The notes under the pieces: generated by a model | The model's database searches: none | The model's input: the letters and a program-made list of their open reading frames with translations, nothing else | Told to the model about the DNA's origin: nothing | Shown here: piece after piece, positions 44,983 through 53,730 of the stretch | Layout of the letters: every line of letters starts with the position of its first letter | Position numbering within the stretch: the first letter of the stretch is position 1 | Translations under genes and position numbers: made by a program | Assembly: GCF_001426685.1 (NCBI RefSeq) | Contig: NZ_LMFB01000035.1 | Coordinates: forward strand, 1-64,000 | Reading direction: 5' to 3' | DNA: 64,000 bases | Source: Rhizobium sp. Root483D2 | GTDB taxonomy: Bacteria > Pseudomonadota > Alphaproteobacteria > Rhizobiales > Rhizobiaceae

Positions 44983-45035
44983 AGTGCGAAGACAGGTAAC
45001 TAATACCCTGAAAGTTCTTGTTGCATCACATGACC

Positions 45036-45098
45036 CCTTTCATCTCTATTATCTTCCCCCCTTTTTCCTATTCAAGAGAGAGAGAGAAAGAGGAAAGG
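45036..45098. repeat. Polypyrimidine/polypurine hairpin, copy 1
   Basis: A pyrimidine-only run (45034-45069, nearly all C/T) is followed by a purine run (45074-45098) with CCTTTC at one end pairing with GAAAGG at the other. A GGTAATTGATACCC motif follows, also present in variant form at about 44995. A similar pyrimidine/purine arrangement recurs at 45895-45985. Confidence 0.5.
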
Positions 45099-45273
45099 TA
45101 ATTGATACCCAGAAACTCCTAGAAAAACTGATAGGGCCTTTAAGCCTCAATCCGCCGTTGGCCGGTTGCACCTGAAGACACCATGTGTGGTCCCCAATTG
45201 TTGCCGTAACAAGCGCCGGCTCGCCCTTCCTTACCGCTTTCGGTGGCACCGAAGGCCTGCAAATGAGAGCAAC

Positions 45274-45714
45274 ATGTTGGACGACACATCCTGGCGGGAC
45301 AAAGCCGCCCACGACCTTCAGAACACGCCGATGAGCGTAGCCGCGATCGGCGAAAAATATAGCCGCTCACACAGCACTATTCAAAAGCTCATCAAGGAGC
45401 GTGGAATAGTTCGCTCTAAAGGGTCGGCGCGGCGCGGCCCAAGGGGAATATCTACCGACAAATGGTTTTCACAGAGCCACCGCGTCGTGGGCATCAAAAT
45501 AAGTTATTTCGTAGCCCGGAACAGTTATCGCTATTCCAGCAAGCTGTTTGGATTTTCTGTCCAGCGGATTCGTAAAATGGAACTGGGCCAGTACGATTTC
45601 AGGCTCAGTGAACTTGAGAAGATTTCTGAGGTTTTGGATATGCCGCTGGACGGCTTGCTCGAAAGTTTTATGAGCAAGCAACCGAAATTGCTGGATCGAG
45701 CCATAACCTCTTGA
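45274..45714 (+). CDS. Xre-like helix-turn-helix regulator
   Basis: 146 residues from ATG 45274; an upstream in-frame start at 45166 would add a Cys/Arg-rich tail not typical of the fold. Two DNA-binding-like parts are seen: SVAAIGEKYSRSHSTIQKLIKERG near residues 20-45 and a C-terminal Xre-type segment (FGFSVQRIRKMELGQYDFRLSELEKISEVLDM in part). No ribosome binding site is strong. The gene is bracketed by the repeated palindromic motifs, which may be its binding sites. Confidence 0.55.
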   Translation: MLDDTSWRDKAAHDLQNTPMSVAAIGEKYSRSHSTIQKLIKERGIVRSKGSARRGPRGISTDKWFSQSHRVVGIKISYFVARNSYRYSSKLFGFSVQRIRKMELGQYDFRLSELEKISEVLDMPLDGLLESFMSKQPKLLDRAITS

Positions 45715-45720
45715 CTTGGG

Positions 45721-45774
45721 CCTCGATCCGCGAGCCTTTCGCTGCTGGTGTAGGGCTGGGTTCACGGATCGAGG
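45721..45774. repeat. Stem-loop related to the 44150 element
   Basis: Arms 45721-45736 and 45759-45774 (CCTCGATCCGCGAGCC and GGTTCACGGATCGAGG) match as inverted repeats at 14 of 16 positions. GATCGAGG occurs again at 45801, followed by GGTTCGGAACC at 45813-45823, the same 11-mer as at 44206-44216. It immediately follows the Xre-like gene. Confidence 0.5.
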
Positions 45775-45854
45775 TGGGGAAATATAGGACCGCGGGGCGT
45801 GATCGAGGCCCGGGTTCGGAACCGGCCATATCGACCAACAGGGTGGTTTGATCA

Positions 45855-45869
45855 GAGTACAGTATACTC
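45855..45869. repeat. Near-palindrome GAGTACAGTATACTC, copy 2
   Basis: Exact copy of the 15-base sequence at 44367-44381. It follows a GGTTCGGAACC hairpin, as copy 1 does, and precedes a pyrimidine/purine hairpin. Confidence 0.55.
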
Positions 45870-46109
45870 AAATTGACTCAGATTGGCCGAGTTCAATCCC
45901 TCTCTATATTATACTCTTATTTTTCTTCTACTTTTGTTCTACGAGGGAAAGAAAGAGTATACTACACTAAGAAGGAAGATAGAGAAGTGATTACCCCTGA
46001 AATCTGGGGCGTCCTGATCTTCCCACTATGGTGAAAACCGCCATAGCGGCCCACCAGCGGCGATCCTCCCCTGCGGGGGAACCACAGGCCACCCAAACCC
46101 TTAAATCGC

Positions 46110-46154
46110 ACTGCTGACTCGCCCTGTGGCGAGAAACCACAAAAGATCAGCAGT
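46110..46154. repeat. Nested stem-loop
   Basis: Outer arms ACTGCTGA (46110-46117) and TCAGCAGT (46147-46154) are perfect, and an inner perfect stem CTCGCC-CTGT-GGCGAG (46118-46133) is coaxial with the left arm. It abuts the parS-like sequence at 46156. Confidence 0.5.
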
Positions 46155-46155
46155 C

Positions 46156-46171
46156 GCTATCAGCTGACAAC
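46156..46171. other. parS-like site, one degenerate arm
   Basis: GCTATCAGCTGACAAC has the same TCAGCTGACAA core and right arm as the two perfect palindromes next to repABC, but its left arm is degenerate. It may be a weak extra RepB binding site or a chance match. Confidence 0.35.
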
Positions 46172-46667
46172 TCCAGTCGTACGGTATCGACAGCTTCAGT
46201 ACTCGCAATCATGGCGACTGTCAGACTGGCCTCAAGCAGTTTTTACGCTGATGCAGCGTGATGAAAACTGAACCAGACGCGGCCTTGTCCCGCGCGCTGT
46301 GGCGCCATATCTCAGCGTCATGACCGCTCTTGTTTTTGTCTGCGCCCTGATCGTCCTCTCGATTGTGACACACATAGTTCTCGACACGCCCCGTGCTGTA
46401 GGATGGCCAAACTATGGTCGCAACACCTGGTTCGGATACGAAAAGAACCTGACGATCGTGACGCGCAGTACCACTCCTCCTCGTGTGCCGATCGCGGCTC
46501 GCAAATCAGAGCCTCGCCACGCGGCCTTGTCGCCCTCCCATCGTAAGGCCAGCACAGCGCCTCCCGGTGGCGTTAATCGTCCAACAGCCCGTCGGACAAT
46601 GTACGTGACTGGAATGTCCGGGTGCGCTGGTGGCAAAAATTTGGCCACGCAAATCACCAAACCCAGT

Positions 46668-46994
46668 TCAAGTGCGCACAACCCCGTTGCTCGCGGAAAT
46701 GGCTGGGCGAGGCGCCAATAAACCGCTTGAGCTAAAAAAACGCTTGCAAGTCGGAATCGCCGCTCGCTCCCAGAGACTTCTAGCGCGTTCGACACTGTGG
46801 ACGAAGTCTTCAATCGGCTCAAAGCGGAGATCGTGAACTGAATCGCAGATGGCAGCTTCGCGCCCCCAATTAAGCCATTCAGGATACCCGAGCATGCTCC
46901 AAGAGACCCGACAGTCTTTTGCGATATTGGTCCAGGCAGAAAAGCGCGAGAAGCGGTCGTCTTTAATATATCTACCGTTCAATTTCCGGTACAT
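46668..46994 (-). CDS. Small protein overlapping the large nuclease-like gene
   Basis: 108 residues from ATG 46994, which lies inside the 3' end of the preceding gene (23-base overlap). The sequence is regular (RFSRFSAWTNIAKDCRVSW, EPIEDFVHSVERARSLWERA) and rich in Trp and Arg. No family recognised. The overlap suggests translational coupling with the nuclease-like protein and a linked function, such as an immunity or targeting partner. Confidence 0.5.
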   Translation of the reverse strand: MYRKLNGRYIKDDRFSRFSAWTNIAKDCRVSWSMLGYPEWLNWGREAAICDSVHDLRFEPIEDFVHSVERARSLWERAAIPTCKRFFSSSGLLAPRPAISASNGVVRT

Positions 46995-49533
46995 CAGAAG
47001 CCGTAGGCCCCGACATGGAATGCAGGATGCGCCCCCACTGGCCAGGAATGCGAGGGAAGGCGTTCGGGTCCTTGCGCAATCGTTTGTTCCAACCCGCATG
47101 CCTTTCGCTCTCGAAGCTGGGCATACCTAGATGTATGGCTATGCTGGCTTCACCGACGTTACGAAGCGAATTGGTGTGGTGGAAGTCCGAGAATTCCGCG
47201 TGCGTCCCACCTAATTCTTTCCATGTGTGACCGATGGGGGCCGACTGCCGCAAGAGTTCGTGGCCGGTGAGTAAAAGGACACGATTTCTTGGTCCACCGT
47301 CCTCCGCCAGTTTCCGACTCCACCTGACAAGCTTTCGTAACAAGGCTTTTTCTGTATCGGTAAAGTGGTTCCTCAGTATGGAGACGGCGAGGTAGGAACC
47401 AGGGAACCGCAACGCCAAATCCTTCAATCTTGCAATATCCTTCGGCTTGATCAGATCGCCATGGCCGAACGACTTGGCTTCTCCTAAGATCAAGTTCGGA
47501 TTGTATTGACCGTCGAAGGCGTCGGCTTGGTGAAAAGCAATGTAATCCGCTTCGACCCTTCTGCCGTCCAGCTCGAGTTCGACTGCGGTGATGAAGTTGA
47601 TTGATCGGAAATGAGATTCCAACTCGCTGATTGTCTGCACCGCCAGGACGGCGCCGTACGCGCCTTTCGCGTAATCCTGAACCGAAAATGGACCCGCGAC
47701 GCGATACGTCCAAAGCCGCGTGTTCGTAGCTCCCTGCGGGAACGGGTACGGCTTCAGACAGCGTTTGCATGTCAAAGAATAGCCCAGTCGGTCCACCGCA
47801 TCCCAATTGCGGGTCAAGCAGTTGGTGCATTGGGTCTCCAGTCCGAGAACCAACATGCTCGCCTTAGTAAAGTGGTCCAGCTCCAGCATATGATGAGAAC
47901 GTGCTTTGCGGCGTGTTACCAGGGCAGCCCAGTCCTTGATTGGGCGGGATCGGGGGTCGAACTGTTCCTGTACTTCCTCAACGCCGTTCTGGCGGCGACG
48001 GACACCGCCGGCCATGTCGTTTATCAATTTGAGCGTCTCGCCGTCCGCTATGAGATGTGTACCCCACAGGCCACCAAGTTGATCGATGATTTGCTTGGCG
48101 ATATGGCCCGGCTCGGATAACCGCGCCCCCATCCCTGATCGCTTCAGGAAACCCAGAATGGCAGTGTCTTGGGGCTCTAATTGCAGAAGTTCTTCGATAC
48201 GGTCGTATCTTTGGCCAAAACTCCAACCCTCAGTGCCAATCATCACGTCCATGGAACCAAAGCCGAGACGCGGCCTCGATCGATCGAAGGTGTTGTAGGG
48301 GTAAATAGTCGCAATATTCGCTCGACCATAGTTGGCCACCCGTAAGCTATTGACCCATCTCAGTTGAGAGGTGCCGTAGCGCGATGCAAAAGACGGGCAG
48401 AGCGGCTTAAAGCGCGCTGAAGGTTGAGAGTCGGTCTCCTTAACCTCCAGCGTCACGCGTTGCTCCTCGACATCAAGGACAATCCGTTTGGGAGAATTCA
48501 TCATCCCGCCGCCGGGCTTATCCCAGATCCTGTCTCGCCATTGTTTCACGGACAATGATCCGGGGCCATCTTTTGACTGCGGGAGACCAGGTTGAAGCAG
48601 AGCTAGCGCCTTTCGCCGCGCTTCATCGGCTACGCCTCTCGAGAACTCTAGGATGGCAGAATGCATAATGCCGTTGGGATTGCCCTGTAGCTGCCTATAT
48701 TCGTCCGCAATGATGCGGTTGAGTTCGGGCAGGAGCTCGGGCAACCAGGCAACCGGTACAGGAACCAACGGGTTCGGCTCACTCCTGAGATTCCACAAGT
48801 CGATGAGATCGGTTAGTTGGGTAGGATCAAAGACGAAGATTTTCGCGTCATTAGTCCAGAGTCTCTGCGCATTGATACCGTGAGACGTCGCAGAAAGAGG
48901 TGTGGCGACACCTTCGAAAAGCACCTTTTTCCAGCTCGCCGGCGAACACGGAATTGCCTCCGGCCGATAAACGTTATCGAAAGTTCGGGAGAAATATTCG
49001 CTTCCATCAGTGTCCGGATACACGCCGAATATTGCCTCCGCCAAGCCCGAAGCAGGAGGATTTGAGATCGTTACCGCCGCAGACGGATCGCGCTGAACAA
49101 ACCGCTGTTGCGTCCGATAGACGTCCTCAAGACAATCTGTAACAGGTAAACCGAGATGAAGCGCAGCCCAATCCTTGTGCGGCTCGGGCGATAAAACCTC
49201 ATCCAGGGAAAGAAAGCGCCCGCGAGAAATGGATCCTCGTAGTGCACCAAGACCAACCTTTTCTAGCAAGCCGCGTTGCGCTTCGACAAAAGCATCAGGC
49301 TCGAAGAATTGAATATAACCTCGCGCGATCTCGAGCCCGGTCAAGTCACCGGGAAACTCCGCTGCCCAAGCCCTTGGAGGTTTACGAAATACCGGGATAA
49401 TCGGGTTGTAGTTTCCGCCCCACATGCAGGCGCAAATACGCATAAACTTAATAACTGCCGCCCTGTCGCCTGGACTCACGAGAAGGGCAACGCGCGCAGG
49501 ACGGAGCCGGACAACGGCGGACAGCTCGGCCAT
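46972..49533 (-). CDS. Large protein with zinc ribbon and PD-(D/E)XK-like nuclease domain
   Basis: 853 residues from ATG 49533 (AGGA upstream). The first 500 residues are not recognisable. A zinc ribbon follows (CTNC near 571 and CKRC near 589, in the contexts LETQCTNCLTRNW and SLTCKRCLKPYPF). A restriction-endonuclease-like domain comes next: EADYIAFHQADAF near 657 and NLILGEAKSFGHGD near 681, giving acidic residues and the E-x-K catalytic pair, then helices. There are no helicase or membrane segments. It lies downstream of a KAP NTPase gene and overlaps a small gene. A DNA-cleaving defence effector is the most likely role; I know no described system with this architecture. Confidence 0.6.
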   Translation of the reverse strand: MAELSAVVRLRPARVALLVSPGDRAAVIKFMRICACMWGGNYNPIIPVFRKPPRAWAAEFPGDLTGLEIARGYIQFFEPDAFVEAQRGLLEKVGLGALRGSISRGRFLSLDEVLSPEPHKDWAALHLGLPVTDCLEDVYRTQQRFVQRDPSAAVTISNPPASGLAEAIFGVYPDTDGSEYFSRTFDNVYRPEAIPCSPASWKKVLFEGVATPLSATSHGINAQRLWTNDAKIFVFDPTQLTDLIDLWNLRSEPNPLVPVPVAWLPELLPELNRIIADEYRQLQGNPNGIMHSAILEFSRGVADEARRKALALLQPGLPQSKDGPGSLSVKQWRDRIWDKPGGGMMNSPKRIVLDVEEQRVTLEVKETDSQPSARFKPLCPSFASRYGTSQLRWVNSLRVANYGRANIATIYPYNTFDRSRPRLGFGSMDVMIGTEGWSFGQRYDRIEELLQLEPQDTAILGFLKRSGMGARLSEPGHIAKQIIDQLGGLWGTHLIADGETLKLINDMAGGVRRRQNGVEEVQEQFDPRSRPIKDWAALVTRRKARSHHMLELDHFTKASMLVLGLETQCTNCLTRNWDAVDRLGYSLTCKRCLKPYPFPQGATNTRLWTYRVAGPFSVQDYAKGAYGAVLAVQTISELESHFRSINFITAVELELDGRRVEADYIAFHQADAFDGQYNPNLILGEAKSFGHGDLIKPKDIARLKDLALRFPGSYLAVSILRNHFTDTEKALLRKLVRWSRKLAEDGGPRNRVLLLTGHELLRQSAPIGHTWKELGGTHAEFSDFHHTNSLRNVGEASIAIHLGMPSFESERHAGWNKRLRKDPNAFPRIPGQWGRILHSMSGPTASDVPEIER

Positions 49534-49797
49534 CTTCGATCCTATAAATTGAAAACCGAATGAGGCAGTTAAAGCAATCAGTAATCAAGCCCCACGGAGG
49601 AAAGTGTGGGAACTTTCAGGTGGATAAGTTGAGTCAGACTGCTTGGTCACCCTTCACCGCGACTGGGGTGTCATCTGCCCGACTTGGCTATGCTACCTCA
49701 GCCAATCGCACAACTTGGGCGTCGCACAGCTCAGTTCGCGCATTATCTGCCCGACGACGTCTCGGGGTCATTTTCAAGTATGCCGGTGGCTTCCTCA

Positions 49798-52700
49798 TCA
49801 ATTGGTGGTCGCGATTCCTCGAGACCTCTCATCACTTCGAGTGCTACAGGGGCCAACGAAGCTGAACCGGAGCGTCAAAGCAATATAGGCACGAAGAGAC
49901 GGCAGATCGACACGCTCGGCCTCAAGCACGTTACTCCAGTCTTCAAACTCCGAGAGAGCGCCAACAGCATCGCGATTTCGGACAGCCTCACGATAGCCAG
50001 CCCAATCCTTTGCTGAACCAAGCGCCGAAACAATCTCGTGTATATGGTCCGGTTTTGCGGTAGCCAATGCGAAAAGACCCGCGAATGCGCGATAACCTTT
50101 TTGCGAGATGAGTGCTTCGAAGTTGGTTTGATCTAGGGCCGCTCTAGCCACTTGATAGCTGTTGATCAGTCGAAGGACGCGACGCGGTGTCATTTCCAAA
50201 ACTCTGCAAGTTCGTTCTAAGAACTCAATCTCTTCATCTGTAATCTCCAGTAATTCGTTGACAGAGGGCCGCTCGCGTTCCGGCTTGTTTTCAGGGCTTT
50301 CCTGGTCGTTGTCCGTCGCGTTCGGGGTCGTATCAATAGGAAGGGGAGTTTGGTAGCTTGCTGCACGTTGCGTCTTCCCACCACCTTGAGCATCTGTACT
50401 TTGCTCAGACGATCGACTCCCTTCAGAGCCCGAAAGGCGGCTTCTGATCAGTTGGCCGATATCATCGGCATCAAACTTCTGTGTCCAGATCGCCATTTGG
50501 AAGATTTTTTCAAGGTACTCAAGGGCCTTTAAATCTGTGCTTCCACCCTCAAATTGCCTATGCCTGTCTTCCAATGCGGTCTTCAGCCACCGCACGTCGA
50601 CTGCCACGATGACAACGAACAGCGGGAATGCCATCAACAAATGCACCGCTTGAAGCACATCGATGATTTTGTCTGGAGGGCAACGATCAAGATCATCGAT
50701 GTAGAGGATAATTCGGTCTAAGTGCTCGACCTCGGACATGGAGATGGTGCAACCTCGCAGGGTTTCGATCTCGTCTGTGGTTAAAACGTCGGGGAAATCC
50801 GTCCGTAACTGCTCGATATCTTTTTCGAAGTTTTCATCGCCTTCAGCCCCGCCGGAGGCATCAGGAACAGTTTTGGAAGACATTAAGTTCGAAAGGTCGG
50901 CGAAATCCCGACGGATCGTGCCAATTAGGCCTTGCTGGCTCCTGTAAGGGCCATCAGCTCCGGCTTTTGATTTGACGAATGCCCGCAACCGTTCGGCTGG
51001 AGTGTCTCGCGCCAACTCATTGGCCGCATTTGCCTGAGAATTAATGGCCTCGCCCAAAGAGGCTTGCGCCGCCGCGACCTTGAGCCTAGCTGCATCGAGC
51101 TTTTCTCGAGCGGCCTTCAAATCATTTTCGTTCCCATTGGCATTTTTGCTCGCGGCGTCTTCGTATCCAGATACTGCGGCGACCACAGTGTCACGAGCAA
51201 GTACTGCGGTCCTGGTGATGCGAGCCGACCAACCCGCAACCGTCACTAAAAATCCGGAGCTTGCCAACAACAATGGATTGAATTGGTCCACCTTTGTCAA
51301 GAACTCTATCGGTAGGATAGACGTGCCCCAGAACGAGATCGTCAAGAGCGCGACGAAAATGCCAAGGCAAGAAACCATGGGTATCCATCCGCCCAGATCA
51401 CGACGGATTGCAAGCCACACAGCCGCATCTTTCCGCAATGAGTTCGATGCCGTCTGCGGATCACCCCATTGAGCCATCATTTCGGGCAGGCTTTGTCCAT
51501 AAACGCCTTCCACGAGCTTTTTTGCTTCGGGGTCATCGGAAGCTGCAATCCAAGCTGCCTTAGCGCCGCCCGCAACCCCCTTAATCATCTGAGAAATGCT
51601 TGACCGATTGGCCTCGAAGTCGGCTTCAGCGCGCCTAAGTCCCTCTTTCGCATGCAGAGCGCCCTGTCTCTTTGCCGCCAAATCCCGTGCTGACGCAATA
51701 GTGAGTTCTCGCGCGGTCGTAAGCCTGTTCAATATGCCGTCTTTGGAAGCCTTGTCGGGTGGTGATCTTCGGTCGAGCGTCTCGAAAATCTCCCCCACTA
51801 GATTTGCCCACAAGCTGGTGTCGACGTAGTGCCAGGCGTTGAAACGAACTTCGACAATTTGAGAGTGAAACGCAGGGCTCTGCAGATGGCGCAGGACACC
51901 AATCTCTTGCTCGATGCGACGCATCAGAAAGCTTTTCCCTGAACCCCAATGCCCAAAGACTCCGACTGCCAATGGCGGGCGGAAATTCTTGGAGGCAATC
52001 ACTCGGGCCAGCGCCTCTGCGGCGTCGTCAATGCCGACAATGTCTCGTTGCTCCAACATTCTCGGATCATCATTGCGCAAACGCGCGATCGGATCGAGTT
52101 GATGGATTGGGCTACGCTGACCGTCGGCCTTTTCGATCGGAGCTGAGGCTTGTGCCGAAAAGCCTGGTGCTACGGATGCTGCGAGGGGCGCCTCCAAAGT
52201 AGCGCTTTCATGCTCAGGGCTTAACGCCCCCAATGCCTGTGCTACGTTTGCATGCCCTCTTTCCCGCAGTATCGAAGCCCACTGTGCTAGTGACTCATTT
52301 GGCTCCAACGAGTTCAGCAGGATAGGCGTCAAGTTCATCAGCAAGGCATTCAGATCGGGTCTGTCCACCACTTGCATCGCCATTCCGAGTTCTTCGGCAA
52401 CTATCCTGTTCTGCGATGTAATCAAAGACACCAAAACGTGGCGAGCGCCGATGAAGTTGTCCTTACCGCCGGTTCGGCGTCGAATAGTGAATGCATCGTC
52501 GAACGCTGCCGAAAGGCCCGACGACACACGCATTGAGGTCGGAATGCGAACGGGCGGACGAATGACGCTCAAAAGTTTGCTTGGACCGATTGCCCTCGCC
52601 AGATACTTGAATACGAAGCCGTGGCTGTCGTTTGGCTCTTTCTGTCCGAGCCGCAGGACTTGCTCAACGTAGCTGGAGATGTCTGCGGTCGGCTGTTTGG

Positions 52701-52803
52701 GAAAGTGCCGGCTCGGTATCATGCCCTTCAACACGCTCAGGATCGATTCCGAGACGTTGGCAGTTTTCAATTCGGAAACGGTAGCCCACTTGCGACCCTC
52801 CAT
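49798..52803 (-). CDS. KAP-family P-loop NTPase with membrane insertion
   Basis: 1,001 residues. Walker A (GVFGHWGSGKSFLMRR) is near residue 283. VRFNAWHYVDTSLWANLVGEIF follows, and Walker B (IILYIDDLDRCPPDKIIDVLQ) is near 700; this set defines KAP NTPases. Two membrane helices near 470 and 520 lie between the Walker motifs, as in many KAP proteins. The N-terminal 200 residues contain GARHVLVSLITSQNRIVAEEL, resembling a Clp N-terminal domain, which binds proteins. The C-terminus has a winged-helix-like segment (TPRRVLRLINSYQVA). KAP NTPases are often found in defence loci. It precedes the nuclease-like gene by 264 bases on the same strand. Confidence 0.75.
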   Translation of the reverse strand: MEGRKWATVSELKTANVSESILSVLKGMIPSRHFPKQPTADISSYVEQVLRLGQKEPNDSHGFVFKYLARAIGPSKLLSVIRPPVRIPTSMRVSSGLSAAFDDAFTIRRRTGGKDNFIGARHVLVSLITSQNRIVAEELGMAMQVVDRPDLNALLMNLTPILLNSLEPNESLAQWASILRERGHANVAQALGALSPEHESATLEAPLAASVAPGFSAQASAPIEKADGQRSPIHQLDPIARLRNDDPRMLEQRDIVGIDDAAEALARVIASKNFRPPLAVGVFGHWGSGKSFLMRRIEQEIGVLRHLQSPAFHSQIVEVRFNAWHYVDTSLWANLVGEIFETLDRRSPPDKASKDGILNRLTTARELTIASARDLAAKRQGALHAKEGLRRAEADFEANRSSISQMIKGVAGGAKAAWIAASDDPEAKKLVEGVYGQSLPEMMAQWGDPQTASNSLRKDAAVWLAIRRDLGGWIPMVSCLGIFVALLTISFWGTSILPIEFLTKVDQFNPLLLASSGFLVTVAGWSARITRTAVLARDTVVAAVSGYEDAASKNANGNENDLKAAREKLDAARLKVAAAQASLGEAINSQANAANELARDTPAERLRAFVKSKAGADGPYRSQQGLIGTIRRDFADLSNLMSSKTVPDASGGAEGDENFEKDIEQLRTDFPDVLTTDEIETLRGCTISMSEVEHLDRIILYIDDLDRCPPDKIIDVLQAVHLLMAFPLFVVIVAVDVRWLKTALEDRHRQFEGGSTDLKALEYLEKIFQMAIWTQKFDADDIGQLIRSRLSGSEGSRSSEQSTDAQGGGKTQRAASYQTPLPIDTTPNATDNDQESPENKPERERPSVNELLEITDEEIEFLERTCRVLEMTPRRVLRLINSYQVARAALDQTNFEALISQKGYRAFAGLFALATAKPDHIHEIVSALGSAKDWAGYREAVRNRDAVGALSEFEDWSNVLEAERVDLPSLRAYIALTLRFSFVGPCSTRSDERSRGIATTN

Positions 52804-53411
52804 TTGCCCCCCAGACGTGCAATGATTTCAAATATCCTTGGCCGGAGTAGTTTCCCCTTCACTCCAACATCCCTTTTTACTTGTAGTCCCAGCTTCTTGC
52901 AACGAAGCGATGTCTTGATCTCCTCAACTTTTGATGGGCGACACAACCAGTGTGGTATCGCGCCCGACGCAGAAGATTGTTCGCCGCCTTCGGTCATTGA
53001 TATTCCGATGTCCGCAACCGGCGCCGATTACAGACCTCCGCATCTAACTAATTCTCGGATGCAGGCTTTTCGCAATCAGTCTGGCAATGGACGGTCTGCT
53101 GTCGTGCCCCATTTCGGACTTTACGCGCCAGTTTGGAGTTCGTCTTGGCATTACTCATCAGCAAACCCAAAGTACGAAATAGGCACTAACCGGGTCAGCA
53201 GCCAGTCGGCTGCAAATAATCTGCGATGCTCTCTGCGCACCGATCGGGCCCTTCTTCGACCACGTTCCTCACCAGCCGAGATGGCCTGGTGCTTACCCGC
53301 GCCGTTGCGGCAGGCAGATAGCCACTAATAGCGATCGCTCGCTCTATGCCGGTAGATGAGGATTAACGAGAGCGAGTGGTTAGGGACTTGTCGCCGAGGA
53401 CAAGTGTAAAT
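52804..53411. other. Intergenic, no gene seen
   Basis: About 600 bases with only shadow frames. I see no recognisable motif. It separates the defence-like module from the replication block and should hold the KAP gene promoter. Confidence 0.45.
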
Positions 53412-53639
53412 TTACAGATCAGGTAAGTCCTTGAGTATCAACAGCCGATTTCCCGTGACGTACGATACAATCTTGTCCTGTTCAAGCGCATTCAGGACAG
53501 CCATGATCTCGTTTTGGTTGAAGCCAGCAGCAACCAGTGGGACGCCGATGTCGTACAGATTGATCGACACTTCCGGCTCTGCTCTAAGAGCGCGGAGCCG
53601 CTCTAGCAAGGCGGCTTCTGTTTCTGAAAATCTGCTCAT
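53412..53639 (-). CDS. Small plasmid protein, paralogue of the 60751 gene
   Basis: 75 residues from ATG 53639 with AAGGAAG upstream. The core NLYDIGVPLVAAGFNQNEI followed by a short helix and GNRLLIL matches the protein encoded at 60751-60978 (LYAVGVPMVEQGFNQDEI, GNRLRVL), which has the same length. The fold looks like a small helical domain. It follows repC by 91 bases on the same strand and may be co-transcribed with it. Function unknown. Confidence 0.7.
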   Translation of the reverse strand: MSRFSETEAALLERLRALRAEPEVSINLYDIGVPLVAAGFNQNEIMAVLNALEQDKIVSYVTGNRLLILKDLPDL

Positions 53640-53730
53640 CGAAGCTTCCTTACGGTTTTCGAGCTCAATTGTCTCCATGGTGAAGCCAGCGCGTAGATGC
53701 CGAAACTTTGGGTCGAGTGGAAGTCCAGCC

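Larger units (their letters stand above)
45870..46667. other. Structured intergenic region
   Basis: Nearly 800 bases without a confident gene. It holds a hairpin with perfect 9-bp arms TATACTCTT/AAGAGTATA (45910-45918, 45953-45961), the second TCCTCCCCTGCGGGGGAA copy near 46058, the nested stem at 46110-46154, a parS-like site at 46156 and a stem at about 46238-46269. A frame at 46320-46721 starts with a hydrophobic stretch but has no family match. Confidence 0.45.

Noticed and set aside
45036-46155. Possible CRISPR array because several short motifs recur
   Set aside because: Motifs occur only two or three times, at irregular distances and with genes between; no regular repeat-spacer pattern.
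46299-46721. 140-codon plus-strand frame with a hydrophobic start
   Set aside because: After the first 25 residues the sequence is low-complexity and Arg/Pro/Ser-rich; no ribosome binding site or family match.
49560-50016. Three overlapping plus-strand frames
   Set aside because: They are antisense shadows of the KAP NTPase gene and its flank, with no ribosome binding site or motif.
52621-53328. 235-codon plus-strand frame
   Set aside because: It begins antisense to the KAP gene and continues into intergenic DNA; composition is not coding-like.
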